Assembly: GCF_014651875.1 (NCBI RefSeq)
Contig: NZ_BMXS01000005.1
Location: forward strand, 1 to 64,000
Reading direction: 5' to 3'
DNA length: 64,000 bases
Source: Litchfieldella qijiaojingensis
Lineage (GTDB): Bacteria > Pseudomonadota > Gammaproteobacteria > Pseudomonadales > Halomonadaceae
A program made the translations under genes and the position numbers. Shown here in pieces: positions 26,532 through 34,746 of the stretch (the first letter of the stretch is position 1; every line of letters begins with the position of its first letter). The notes beneath the pieces were generated by a model. The model searched no databases, was not told the origin of the DNA, and saw only the letters and a list, made by a program, of their open reading frames with translations.

Positions 26532-27344
26532 ATGACCCAGACCGTCGCTCACTGTAATCTGATTGCGCGTCGTAATGGCGAGCATTGCCATGCGCATCCC
26601 CAACTGATGCTGGGCTGGCGCGGTGCCATGGACTATGAGTTCAGCCCCGGAGGAGAGCGACTGGTGCTGGGCCAGGCAGCCATCCTGCCTCCCGGCGAGC
26701 GCCATCTTTATCTGGGACGCGATGACGACTGCGAGGTCCTGGTCCTCGATCTCGACGCCGATGACCCCTGCCTAACGGCCCTGGAACAGAGTTGCGAACT
26801 GAACCTGCGCGAATCGCTGTTCGCCAGGCCCCGGGCCCTGAGCCTACCGCCGCCTCTGCTGCCCATGGTGGAGCTGGCCACCCGCCAGTTGAAGGCCCCC
26901 CGCTCCGAGGCCCAGGCCCGGCTGCTCAACCATCAACTGGCCATCCTCTTCGTCAGCCAGCTCAGTGAGCTGGTCGATACGGGCAGCCCGGAGGAAGGCG
27001 CCCATGAGCGCCTCTCGGCCCAACGCCTCGATGCTTTTATCGACGAGCTTCTGGCCACGCCCCCCGATAATGCACTGCTGGCCGATGCCTTCCATCTCAG
27101 CCAGAGCCAGCTCCATCTGCTCTGCCTGCGCGATTTCGGCGTCACCCCGCAGCAGTATGTCATGAACCGTCGTTTGCTCTGGGCACGTTTCTGGTTACGC
27201 GAGACGCGGCGTGCGGTGAGTGAAATCGCCTACGATCTGGGATTTTCCGACGTATCGAGCTTCTCAAGGGCCTATCGGCGCAGGATGGGCCACTCACCGA
27301 GCGCGGAGCGAAAAGCCGAAAGGAGGCTAGTTAATCATCCCTAG
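26532..27344 (+). CDS. AraC-family transcriptional regulator, probable controller of the hydroxyproline/proline cluster
   Basis: 270-residue AraC-type regulator. The N-terminal cupin sensor region contains HCHAHPQLMLGWRGAMDYEFSPGGERL and ILPPGERHLYLG. The C-terminal pair of helix-turn-helices is LADAFHLSQSQLHLLCLRDFGVTPQQYV and VSEIAYDLGFSDVSSFSRAYRRRMGHSPS. The ATG at 26532 sits behind GGAGGG and begins MTQTVAHCN; the open frame upstream is antisense to the reductase gene. Divergent position makes it the likely regulator of the catabolic cluster, and no other regulator is nearby. Confidence 0.9.
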   Translation: MTQTVAHCNLIARRNGEHCHAHPQLMLGWRGAMDYEFSPGGERLVLGQAAILPPGERHLYLGRDDDCEVLVLDLDADDPCLTALEQSCELNLRESLFARPRALSLPPPLLPMVELATRQLKAPRSEAQARLLNHQLAILFVSQLSELVDTGSPEEGAHERLSAQRLDAFIDELLATPPDNALLADAFHLSQSQLHLLCLRDFGVTPQQYVMNRRLLWARFWLRETRRAVSEIAYDLGFSDVSSFSRAYRRRMGHSPSAERKAERRLVNHP

Positions 27345-27415
27345 ATGTCGGGCTCCGGATGATCGCCCTTCCGAGAGATCGTAGAATTGGGAAGATTGGA
27401 GACAGGAGCCTTGGC

Positions 27416-28363
27416 ATGATCACCCTCGAGAATATCCAGAACGCCCGTGACACCATCGGCGATACCCTCGAGGCGATGCCGCTGATCGCCGATTACCTGC
27501 TGTCGGAGCGCCTGGGACGCCGGGTATGGCTCAAAGCCGAGTCGTTGCAGCGAACCGGATCGTTCAAGCCGCGTGGTGGGCTGAACTGGATCCGCACCGC
27601 CAGCCGCGATGAACTGGGCAAGGGGCTGGGCGCGGTGTCGGCGGGCAACCATGCCCTGGGCCTGGCCTGGGCGGCACGTGCCGCGGGGGTACCGGTCACC
27701 ATCGTCATGCCCGAGAACGCCAGTCTGGTCAAGGTCGAGGGCAGCCGCGAGTTGGGTGCCGAAGTGATCCTGCATGGCGACATCAACGATGCCTGGGCAC
27801 TAGTGCATCGTCTGGTGAAAGAACGTGGCCTGACCCTGGTGCACCCCTACGACGACCCTCGCATCATCGCCGGCCAGGGCACCGTGGGGCTGGAAATCCT
27901 CGAGCAAGCCCCGGACGCCACCGCCATCCTTTGCCCGATCGGCGGTGGCGGACTGATCTCCGGCATCGGCGTCGCCGTGCGCGCGTTGCGCCCGGAACTG
28001 CGCCTGATCGGGGTGGAACCGACGGGAGCGGCGAGCATGGCCCACGCGTGGGCGCACGATGGGCCCCAACGCCTGGAGCGGGTCGACACCTGTGCCAAGA
28101 GTCTGGCTGCAGCTATCGTCGGCGAACATACCTACCCCTTGTGCCGCCAGCATGTCGATGCCCTGACCAGCGTCGACGACGACGCCATCATCGACGCCAT
28201 GCGCCATCTGATGCTCAATGCCAAACTGTTCGTCGAGCCGGGGGCCGCGGTAGGAATAGCCGCCCTGCAAACGGGAGCGCTCGACCTGCCCGCGGAAGGC
28301 GATATCGTGGTGGTGGTGACCGGCGGCAATATTGGGTGGGATGAACTCACGGAGCTCTTATAG
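27416..28363 (+). CDS. PLP-dependent threonine/serine dehydratase-like enzyme (fold type II)
   Basis: 315-residue enzyme of the threonine ammonia-lyase/serine racemase group. The PLP lysine is in LQRTGSFKPRGGLNWI, the phosphate-binding glycine loop is CPIGGGGLISGIG, and SAGNHALGLAWAARAAGVPVTIVMPENA is conserved. There is no C-terminal ACT domain, so it is of the catabolic rather than the biosynthetic type. The ATG at 27416 is preceded by AGGAG. It follows the AraC gene by 71 bp and may be cotranscribed with it. EutB and 3-hydroxyaspartate dehydratases are in the same family, so the substrate is open. Confidence 0.87.
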   Translation: MITLENIQNARDTIGDTLEAMPLIADYLLSERLGRRVWLKAESLQRTGSFKPRGGLNWIRTASRDELGKGLGAVSAGNHALGLAWAARAAGVPVTIVMPENASLVKVEGSRELGAEVILHGDINDAWALVHRLVKERGLTLVHPYDDPRIIAGQGTVGLEILEQAPDATAILCPIGGGGLISGIGVAVRALRPELRLIGVEPTGAASMAHAWAHDGPQRLERVDTCAKSLAAAIVGEHTYPLCRQHVDALTSVDDDAIIDAMRHLMLNAKLFVEPGAAVGIAALQTGALDLPAEGDIVVVVTGGNIGWDELTELL

Positions 28364-28388
28364 GTTCTACGTAGGCCATAAAGCTAGA

Positions 28389-28412
28389 AAGCGGGGCCAG
28401 ATGGCCCCGCTT
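28389..28412. terminator. Bidirectional terminator hairpin between dehydratase and proX
   Basis: A perfect 10-bp stem, AAGCGGGGCC (28389-28398) with GGCCCCGCTT (28403-28412), separates the convergent dehydratase gene and the proVWX operon. Minus-strand transcripts end with TTTC after the stem. Confidence 0.8.
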
Positions 28413-28440
28413 GGTGTTCGAACGTTTATTTCAGGAAGAC

Positions 28441-29490
28441 TTACATGGCGGCCTGGCGTGCTTGCTCGAGCCATCCGTCCACCTGTTCCCTATTCTCGTT
28501 GATCCATTCCTCGGCATGACGCTGGATATCTTCCTCGCTGTCCTCGCCATCGAACATCTTGGCGTTCTGGGCGAAGATATCCTCCAACGGAATGCTCATC
28601 ACTTCGAACAGCTTAGCCGCCGCCGGGTTGTTGCTTGCAAACTCGCTATTCACCACCGGCCGGATGTCGTTGGCCGGCCAGCCGAGATTGCAGGGATTCT
28701 TGACACAGCCCTCGACACCTTCGACCACGGTGGCATCCTCGAACTGCTTCTGGTCCTCGGGCAAGCTGGCCTCCTCGACCGTGATCCAGACCACGTCTTC
28801 ACCCGGTGTCAACAGGCCCACCGTCCAGTTGGGAGTCCAAGTGTAGAAGAAGATCGGGTCGCCTTCCTGATAGCGCCCCAACGCATCGGCCATGGAGGCG
28901 GAGTAGCTGGCTTTGATCGGCTCGACATGATCGGTAAGCCCATAGGCTTCTATGTGATGCTCGATCACCAACTCGCAACCCCAGCCCGGTGGGCAGGCGA
29001 CCAATTCGGCCTTGCCGTCGTCGTTGGAGTCGAACAGGGACTTGATCTCGGGTTTCTTGAAGTCCTCGAGGCTGGTGATGCCGTGCTCGTCGGCGGTCTT
29101 CTTGTCGACCAAGTAACCCTGCAGGGCCCCGCCCTGGGCAACGTAACCGATCAGCTCGGCCCCCTGCTCGAAGGTATCGCGATAGGTATTGTGCAGCGGG
29201 AACCAGCCATTGACCCAGAAATCCACATCGCCCTGCGCCACCGACTGATAGAAAGGTGGGTTATCCAGGGTGGTGGGCCGATCCACATCGTAGCCCAGCT
29301 CCGCCAGTAAGAGACTGTAAACCGCGGCCGGGAACCAGCCGGTGTCCCAGGTGGCGCGTGCCGGCGTCACCGAGACGCCTTCGCCGGGCATGTGCTGATC
29401 CGCAACGGCTTGCCAAGCCGGCGCCAACAACAACGCCGCGACGGCCCCGGCCATCAGGGTCCGTTGACATGCCTTGAACGTCGTCTTCAT
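28441..29490 (-). CDS. proX: Glycine betaine/proline ABC transporter, periplasmic binding protein
   Basis: 349-residue binding protein of a ProU-type importer. The Sec signal ends around QAVA/DQ. The mature part follows ProX: VTPARATWDTGWFPAAVYSLLLAELGYDV, VDFWVNGWFPLHNTYRD, FYTWTPNWTVGLLTPGEDVVW. Two Cys pairs (ACPPGWGC and GCVKNPC) are also typical of ProX. Trp residues in WDTGW and WTPNW are expected to form the aromatic cage for the trimethylammonium group. It is the last gene of the operon, 57 bp after proW, with a terminator behind. Confidence 0.95.
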   Translation of the reverse strand: MKTTFKACQRTLMAGAVAALLLAPAWQAVADQHMPGEGVSVTPARATWDTGWFPAAVYSLLLAELGYDVDRPTTLDNPPFYQSVAQGDVDFWVNGWFPLHNTYRDTFEQGAELIGYVAQGGALQGYLVDKKTADEHGITSLEDFKKPEIKSLFDSNDDGKAELVACPPGWGCELVIEHHIEAYGLTDHVEPIKASYSASMADALGRYQEGDPIFFYTWTPNWTVGLLTPGEDVVWITVEEASLPEDQKQFEDATVVEGVEGCVKNPCNLGWPANDIRPVVNSEFASNNPAAAKLFEVMSIPLEDIFAQNAKMFDGEDSEEDIQRHAEEWINENREQVDGWLEQARQAAM

Positions 29491-29547
29491 AAGGCATCCT
29501 CCTCTGTTGTGGGATCTCCCGACGACGGAGTCTGACGAGCGATCCGA

Positions 29548-30480
29548 TCACGACTTCTCGTTGTATGCCTTGCTCCCTTGCACGATCCCCTTGAACACAC
29601 GGGTCAAGGAGCCTTTCTGCCCCGGAGCCTTCGAGCGCCCGCCCTCGCCGAGCGCCTGAGTGATCCGGTCCAGCATGATCGCCAACAGCACGATGCCGAT
29701 GCCGCCCAGCGAAGCGCGACCGACATCCAGGCGCCCCAGGCCGGTGAACACCGTCAGCCCCAGGCCGCCAGCCCCGATCAGGGCCGCAATCACCACCATC
29801 GATAGCGACAGCATCAGCGTCTGGTTGAGGCCCGCCATGATGGTGCGCAGCGCCAGGGGAATCTGGATCTCGAACAGTAGCTGGCGTCGCGTCGATCCGA
29901 AGGCAAGCCCAGCCTCCACCAGTTCGGCCTGCACCTGACGAATGCCGAGGTTGGTCAAGCGAATCACTGGCGGCAAGGCGAAGATGATGGTGGCAATGAC
30001 ACCTGGAACGATGCCGACCCCGAACAGCATGACGATTGGGACCAAATACACGAAGGGCGGGATCGTCTGCATGATGTCCAGGATCGGCCGGATGAAGCTG
30101 TAGAAACGATCACTACGAGCGGCGAGAATGCCCAGCGGCACCCCCACGATCACACAGAAGGTCACGGCGGTAACGATCATGGCGAGAGTCACCATGGTTT
30201 CTCGCCAGATCCCCAACAGATCGAGGAATATCAGCGACAGCAATGTGAAGCCCGCCACGCCTCGACCGGCGACGCGCCAAGCAATCAACGGGATCACCAC
30301 CACGAAGACCGGATAGGGCAACCACAGTAGGAAATCCTCGAGGCCGTTCAGCACCTGGTCGATCGGCCACTGCACGGCGCGAAAGACGGGGCGGAAATTC
30401 GGCACCAGCCAGTCCTTGACGAAGAACTCGATCCAGTCATCGAGTGGCAGCGTATAGTAGTCGGAGATCTGGTCAGCCAT
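29548..30480 (-). CDS. proW: Glycine betaine/proline ABC transporter, permease
   Basis: 310-residue permease. The soluble N-terminal part (LDDWIEFFVKDWLVPNFRPVFRAVQWPIDQVLNG) is characteristic of ProW. Membrane spans follow, with the cytoplasmic coupling helix in LTNLGIRQVQAELVEAGLAFGSTRRQLLFEIQIPLALRTIMAGLNQTLMLSLSM containing the EAG-type motif. The start overlaps the end of proV by 8 bp. It acts with ProV and ProX in osmoprotectant uptake. Confidence 0.95.
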   Translation of the reverse strand: MADQISDYYTLPLDDWIEFFVKDWLVPNFRPVFRAVQWPIDQVLNGLEDFLLWLPYPVFVVVIPLIAWRVAGRGVAGFTLLSLIFLDLLGIWRETMVTLAMIVTAVTFCVIVGVPLGILAARSDRFYSFIRPILDIMQTIPPFVYLVPIVMLFGVGIVPGVIATIIFALPPVIRLTNLGIRQVQAELVEAGLAFGSTRRQLLFEIQIPLALRTIMAGLNQTLMLSLSMVVIAALIGAGGLGLTVFTGLGRLDVGRASLGGIGIVLLAIMLDRITQALGEGGRSKAPGQKGSLTRVFKGIVQGSKAYNEKS

Positions 30481-31774
30481 GGTCGCTTCTCCTCATCTCG
30501 AGCGGCCCCGTCTGGATGGCCGAGCGTTCGGTATCGCCACTCGCTGCAGAGGCACTGGCCTGTTCAGCACTCTCTTCGCTACCGCCCCCCAGCAGCCGGA
30601 ATACCTCCAACGGGTCGACGATCCCCTCCAGACGACCGGCTTCATCGACCAAGGCGATCGGCAAACCTGTCGCACAGGCCGTATAGAGCTCGATCAACTC
30701 CTGGGAGCCTTGAGCCGAGGGAAAGTCGTCGATCAGTGAGTCGCGCAGGGCCGTCTTCTCCCCGCCACGCTCCAGGTCATGACGTCGTACGACCCCCAAG
30801 GGCCGGCCGTCTTCATCGACCATGAACAATGTCTCACGCCCCAAGCTTGCGAAGCGTTCCAATGCGGTCTCGATAGTGGTGTCGGAACTTAGCGCATGAG
30901 GATCACCGCGTAGCATATACGCTCGAAAGACACGACTGCGATCGACATCCCGGGTGAAGGCAGAGACGTAGTCGTCGGCGGGATTGGCCACGATCTCTTC
31001 AGGCGTTCCCAACTGCACGAAGCGACCGTCCTTCATGATCGCGATGCGGTCGCCGATGCGTAGTGCCTCGTGGAGATCGTGGGTAATGAAGATGATGGTC
31101 ATGCGCAACTGCTGTTGAAGGACCAGCAGTTCGTCCTGCATGTCGCGCCGGATCAGCGGGTCGAGAGCGCTGAATGGCTCGTCCATCAGCATGATCTCGG
31201 GATCCACCGCCAGCCCGCGTGCCAAGCCGACACGCTGCTGCATGCCGCCACTGAGGTTATCCGGCGGCACATCGGCGTAGGCCGCCAGCCCGACTTGCTC
31301 CAGAGCCCTTACCGCCTTCTCGCGGCGTTCGCGCGCGGACATGCCGCGGATCTTCAGGCCATATTCGACGTTTTCCCCGACGGTCTTGTGGGGAAACAGC
31401 GCGAAGTGCTGAAAGACCATCGACAGCTTGTTCAACCGCAAACGGCGCAGACCTTCGACATCCATGCCGACGATGTCATTCCCGTCGAGCAGGATGCGCC
31501 CCTGAGTCGGTTCTATCAGGCGGTTGATACAGCGAATCAACGTCGACTTGCCCGAGCCGGACAGGCCCATGACGACGAAGATTTCACCTTGGGCAACGCT
31601 AAAGGACACATCGGCAACGGCTGCCACCGATGCCGTATCGGCATAGATCTGGTCTTTCGAGGCGCCTTCCCGTATCCGCCTTATGGTGTCTTGAGGGTCC
31701 GCACCGAAAATCTTGAACAGATGCTCAACGCAGACTTTCTCATCCGTCCCTGCGGTAACCGTGTCAGCTCCCAT
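30473..31774 (-). CDS. proV: Glycine betaine/proline ABC transporter, ATP-binding protein
   Basis: 433-residue ATPase. Walker A is GLSGSGKST, the ABC signature is LSGGMQQRVGLARGL and Walker B is IMLMDEPFSALD, followed by the switch His in FITHD. The N-terminal EHLFKIFGADP leader is usual for ProV. Two CBS-type repeats occupy about residues 280-400, the region that senses ionic strength in OpuA/ProU systems. The C-terminal tail is rich in Glu, Ala and Ser. First gene of the operon, with 226 bp to the divergent LysR gene. Confidence 0.95.
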   Translation of the reverse strand: MGADTVTAGTDEKVCVEHLFKIFGADPQDTIRRIREGASKDQIYADTASVAAVADVSFSVAQGEIFVVMGLSGSGKSTLIRCINRLIEPTQGRILLDGNDIVGMDVEGLRRLRLNKLSMVFQHFALFPHKTVGENVEYGLKIRGMSARERREKAVRALEQVGLAAYADVPPDNLSGGMQQRVGLARGLAVDPEIMLMDEPFSALDPLIRRDMQDELLVLQQQLRMTIIFITHDLHEALRIGDRIAIMKDGRFVQLGTPEEIVANPADDYVSAFTRDVDRSRVFRAYMLRGDPHALSSDTTIETALERFASLGRETLFMVDEDGRPLGVVRRHDLERGGEKTALRDSLIDDFPSAQGSQELIELYTACATGLPIALVDEAGRLEGIVDPLEVFRLLGGGSEESAEQASASAASGDTERSAIQTGPLEMRRSDHG

Positions 31775-32000
31775 ACCACTGTCCAGGCCTTGATGCTCAG
31801 TGATTTGGCAATCTGGCTAGCGACTCGACCGACTCTGGGTGGCGGCGACCGGCTGGTGGTGCCATCGCGAGAGGGAATATGAAACGAGCCATGTCGCCAG
31901 GCTCGCCCTGTTCTTCATTCTTGTCGTTATCAACAAGCTAGGTCGCAGGGGATACCCCGTCAAGGTGGCTCGGACGAGCGGCATTCGATATCCTGATGTT

Positions 32001-32909
32001 ATGCTTTCGCCACATCTTCGTGACCGACAGGTCCTGGCCTTCAAGCACGTCATGGAGTGCGGCACGGTTTCCGGTGCCGCAAGGCGCATGCTGATCGCCC
32101 AGCCTGGTGTAACTCGACTACTCAAGCAACTCGAGCACGACGTGGGCTTCATGCTTTTCGAACGGGTGCGTGGCCGCCTGGTGCCGACACCGGAGGCACG
32201 TATCTTCTATCGCGAGGTGGCACGGGTATGGATAGGTATCGAGCACCTGCGCGACACCGCACGCCGCATCCGCGAACGTGAAGTCGGCGGGCTGCGAATC
32301 AGTGCCATACCGCTGCTGGGCATGACCTTCCTGCCCGATGTGCTGGCGGACTTCGCTCCCATGCACCCGGATGCCCGGGTCGAACTCGCCACCTTCCGCT
32401 CCGAACAGGTGGTGGAGGAGGTCATCACCCAGCGCTGCGACCTGGGCGTTGCTATCGTCGCCGACAACGACGACCGCGTAGCCGGCGAAACCTTCCGCCT
32501 CGACAGCTTGTGCGTGATGCCAGCGAATCACCCCTTGGCAAATCACGAGCGAATTCACCTGGCAGACCTGGCCGGAGAGACTCTGATCTGCTTCGAAACC
32601 CACGACCCGCTGCGCATTACGCTGGATCGATTGCTGGAGGACACCGGCGTACGCCCCCGCCGGCGCCTGGAGGTTTCATTGGCCCTGCAGGCCTCACGCC
32701 TCGTCAGCCGAGAGGTGGGCATCGCCATTCTCGACCCGGTCAGCGCCCGGGTCTTCGGAGAAACCACGCTCGCGCTGCGCCCTTTCGAGCCCAACCTGGG
32801 AGAGGAATTCGCCCTGTTGACGCCCCGCAACCAGCCAATCTCGCGCCTGACCCAGGATTTCATCATGACATTCCGGGAGCGGTTCGCCCGGGTGACCGCC
32901 ATCCCGTGA
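32001..32909 (+). CDS. LysR-family transcriptional regulator
   Basis: 302-residue LysR regulator. The HTH is MECGTVSGAARRMLIAQPGVTRLLKQLEHDVG and the effector domain starts at VGGLRISAIPLLGMTFLPDVLADF. The ATG at 32001 was chosen because LysR homology begins at once (MLSPHLRDRQVLAFKHV); the frame is open 54 codons upstream without family sequence. The ribosome site is weak. It resembles the NocR/OccR-type subgroup that governs amino-acid or opine uptake. It is divergent from proVWX by 226 bp, so it may regulate that operon, although ProU systems are usually controlled by osmotic signals. Confidence 0.88.
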   Translation: MLSPHLRDRQVLAFKHVMECGTVSGAARRMLIAQPGVTRLLKQLEHDVGFMLFERVRGRLVPTPEARIFYREVARVWIGIEHLRDTARRIREREVGGLRISAIPLLGMTFLPDVLADFAPMHPDARVELATFRSEQVVEEVITQRCDLGVAIVADNDDRVAGETFRLDSLCVMPANHPLANHERIHLADLAGETLICFETHDPLRITLDRLLEDTGVRPRRRLEVSLALQASRLVSREVGIAILDPVSARVFGETTLALRPFEPNLGEEFALLTPRNQPISRLTQDFIMTFRERFARVTAIP

Positions 32910-32929
32910 GCATATCGTGAACAACGGCC

Positions 32930-33619
32930 TCACTCCTGCCCGAACAGATAGCGGCGCGCTTCGTCGTCCATTTCCACGCCATCCTTGGGATTGACCTCCT
33001 CCGCTCGTGCAAGGGCACGCTTGACCGCCGCGCGATCTTCGATGGTGCGGAACCAGCGCTGCACATTGGGGAAGTCCTCGAGATCCTGGCCCTGATTCTC
33101 GTGGGAACGGATCCATGGCCAGATCGCCATGTCGGCGATCGAGTAGTCGGTGCCTCCGACGTACTCGTGATCGTCAAGGCGTTTGTCGAGCACCGTGTAG
33201 AGGCGGGTGGTTTCCCGCATATAGCGCTGGATGGCGTACTCGATCTTTTCGGGGGCATAGTTGCGGAAATGGTGATTCTGGCCAGCCATGGGGCCCAGGT
33301 TGGCCATCTGCCAGTAGAGCCACTGCAGCGTCACGTAGCGCTCGCGCCCGCCCCTGGCCAGGAACCTGCCGGTCTTGTCAGCCAGGTATTCGAGTATCGC
33401 TCCGGACTCGAACAACGCCAGTGGCTGACCGCTATCGATGGGGGTTCGATCGACGATGGCCGGAATCCGGTTGTTGGGCGCGATCTCCAGGAACTCCGGC
33501 GCGAACTGCTGACCGCGACCGATGTTGACCGGCTGAATCTGGTAGTCGAGACCGGCCTCCTCAAGAAAGATCGTGATCTTGTGCCCATTGGGTGTCGTCC
33601 AGTAGTAAAGGTCGATCAT
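32930..33619 (-). CDS. yfcG: Glutathione-dependent disulfide-bond oxidoreductase, YfcG/YghU-like GST
   Basis: 229-residue glutathione transferase of the Nu class. The thioredoxin-like domain begins MIDLYYWTTPNGHKITIFLEEAG, where TPNGHK is the YfcG active-site signature with Thr and Asn instead of Tyr, Ser or Cys. It continues PNNRIPAIVD and the glutathione-contact FESGAILEYLADKTG. The helical domain contains GPMAGQNHHFRNYAPEKIEYAIQRYMRET. The start at 33619 has GGGAGG upstream. Relatives reduce disulfides using glutathione. A second GST gene follows on the same strand. Confidence 0.92.
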   Translation of the reverse strand: MIDLYYWTTPNGHKITIFLEEAGLDYQIQPVNIGRGQQFAPEFLEIAPNNRIPAIVDRTPIDSGQPLALFESGAILEYLADKTGRFLARGGRERYVTLQWLYWQMANLGPMAGQNHHFRNYAPEKIEYAIQRYMRETTRLYTVLDKRLDDHEYVGGTDYSIADMAIWPWIRSHENQGQDLEDFPNVQRWFRTIEDRAAVKRALARAEEVNPKDGVEMDDEARRYLFGQE

Positions 33620-33694
33620 GACAACCTCCCATGCTTTTCGCTCTGACAGCTCACCCTGACAGCATCGCACAGTCACGCGGGTCGAGGGGGACTA

Positions 33695-34405
33695 TCAAGC
33701 CCCATAGGCTCCTTCGATATCGACGACCCGCATGGCCTGTCGTCCCAGGCCGCCATACAAGTCGAGCATGCGTTCCATCCACGCATAGACCGGGTCGGCA
33801 TTGGAGACCAGGTCCGCCGTGGACACCACACGCGCCCACATGAAGGGGCTGAACAGCAGATAATCCGCCGCCGCGGGGCTATTGCCATCGACGAAGTCGC
33901 TCTCTTCCAGCCGGCCGCGTAGGGGCTCCAACGCCTGATCTAGCTGCGACAGGCCCTTGGCCGGCGAGTGGAACTCTTCGAGAGTGCGCCCAAAACGCTT
34001 CTCGCGGGTTTCGCGGAAATAGTCGCGATCCTTGGGATGGATGGCGTTGAGCAGATCCATGATGATGGTGCGCAGCATGCCTGGCGCCAGCGAACGCTCG
34101 GCATAGAACTTGAAGAAGCGTGCGCGAGCCTCCGCATCGGGACCACCCAACAGTGGCTTGTCGGGATAGGCGCGATCGAGGTAACGCAAAATCTCGTAGC
34201 TTTCGGTGACCACCTCGTCGCCATCCACCAGCACCGGAACCTTGTCGTGATTGGCGAAGGCCAGTTCCTGCTTGTCGGTGAAGTACCAAGGCTGCGTCTC
34301 GTAGTCGAGCCCCTTGTGCGCTAGGGCGTACTTGACCCGCCAGCAATAGGGCGAGAAGCGCAACCCTTCGTCAATACCGCACAGATCGTAGAGCACTCGA
34401 GTCAT
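33695..34405 (-). CDS. Glutathione S-transferase family protein
   Basis: 236-residue GST. The N-terminal thioredoxin-like domain reads FSPYCWRVKYALAHKGLDYETQPWYF, with a Ser-Pro-Tyr-Cys active-site region, then DKVPVLVDGDEVVTESYEILRYLDRAYP. The C-terminal helical domain ends with a PVYAWMERMLDLYGG helix. Start ATG at 34405 has GGGGAGGGGG directly upstream. It lies 75 bp upstream of the YfcG-like gene on the same strand and the two are probably cotranscribed. Substrate unknown. Confidence 0.9.
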   Translation of the reverse strand: MTRVLYDLCGIDEGLRFSPYCWRVKYALAHKGLDYETQPWYFTDKQELAFANHDKVPVLVDGDEVVTESYEILRYLDRAYPDKPLLGGPDAEARARFFKFYAERSLAPGMLRTIIMDLLNAIHPKDRDYFRETREKRFGRTLEEFHSPAKGLSQLDQALEPLRGRLEESDFVDGNSPAAADYLLFSPFMWARVVSTADLVSNADPVYAWMERMLDLYGGLGRQAMRVVDIEGAYGA

Positions 34406-34746
34406 ACCCCCTCCCCTAGTCAATGAGCCAGGCTTCCCCTTGCCGGTTTCCTTCACTCATACCGCGGAATGACAGCGAAAACATAGCGCGAAGTCTTGTC
34501 CATTAGTCGAACTTCGACCCTCCATTTGCTGCCTTTCTCCAACCCGCCTGGACTAGAAAACCACTTTCAATACAACTATATAACACATTCATTTCAAGAA
34601 CCAACATATTGGTCATACCAATTATCCATGATAGCCAAAACCAGGTGACTCCGATTATCTTGCCCCCGGACCAAAAGGGGGCTTTGCCCAGATAGCCTCC
34701 TCTTCGATCACCACCTGCTGAATCACAACAAGAGGACGTTTGCCAC
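34406..34746. other. AT-rich intergenic region ahead of the permease gene
   Basis: This 341-bp gap between divergent GST and permease genes is clearly richer in A and T than its surroundings. Apart from the GntR-type palindrome at 34608-34622 and the AGAGGA ribosome site of the permease at about 34730, I see no gene in it. Confidence 0.6.
34608..34622. promoter_or_regulatory. GntR/FadR-type operator upstream of the permease gene
   Basis: The perfect palindrome ATTGGTCATACCAAT matches the TTGGTNNNACCAA consensus of the PdhR/LldR/GlcC branch of GntR repressors. An identical 15-mer precedes glcD (36571-36585), so one regulator should control both transcripts. Confidence 0.78.

Noticed and set aside
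25449-28363. Reductase plus PLP dehydratase read as ectoine-degradation eutC/eutB
   Set aside because: The families match, but ectoine hydrolase and the other ectoine genes are absent, and acnX and putA give a better fit to hydroxyproline.
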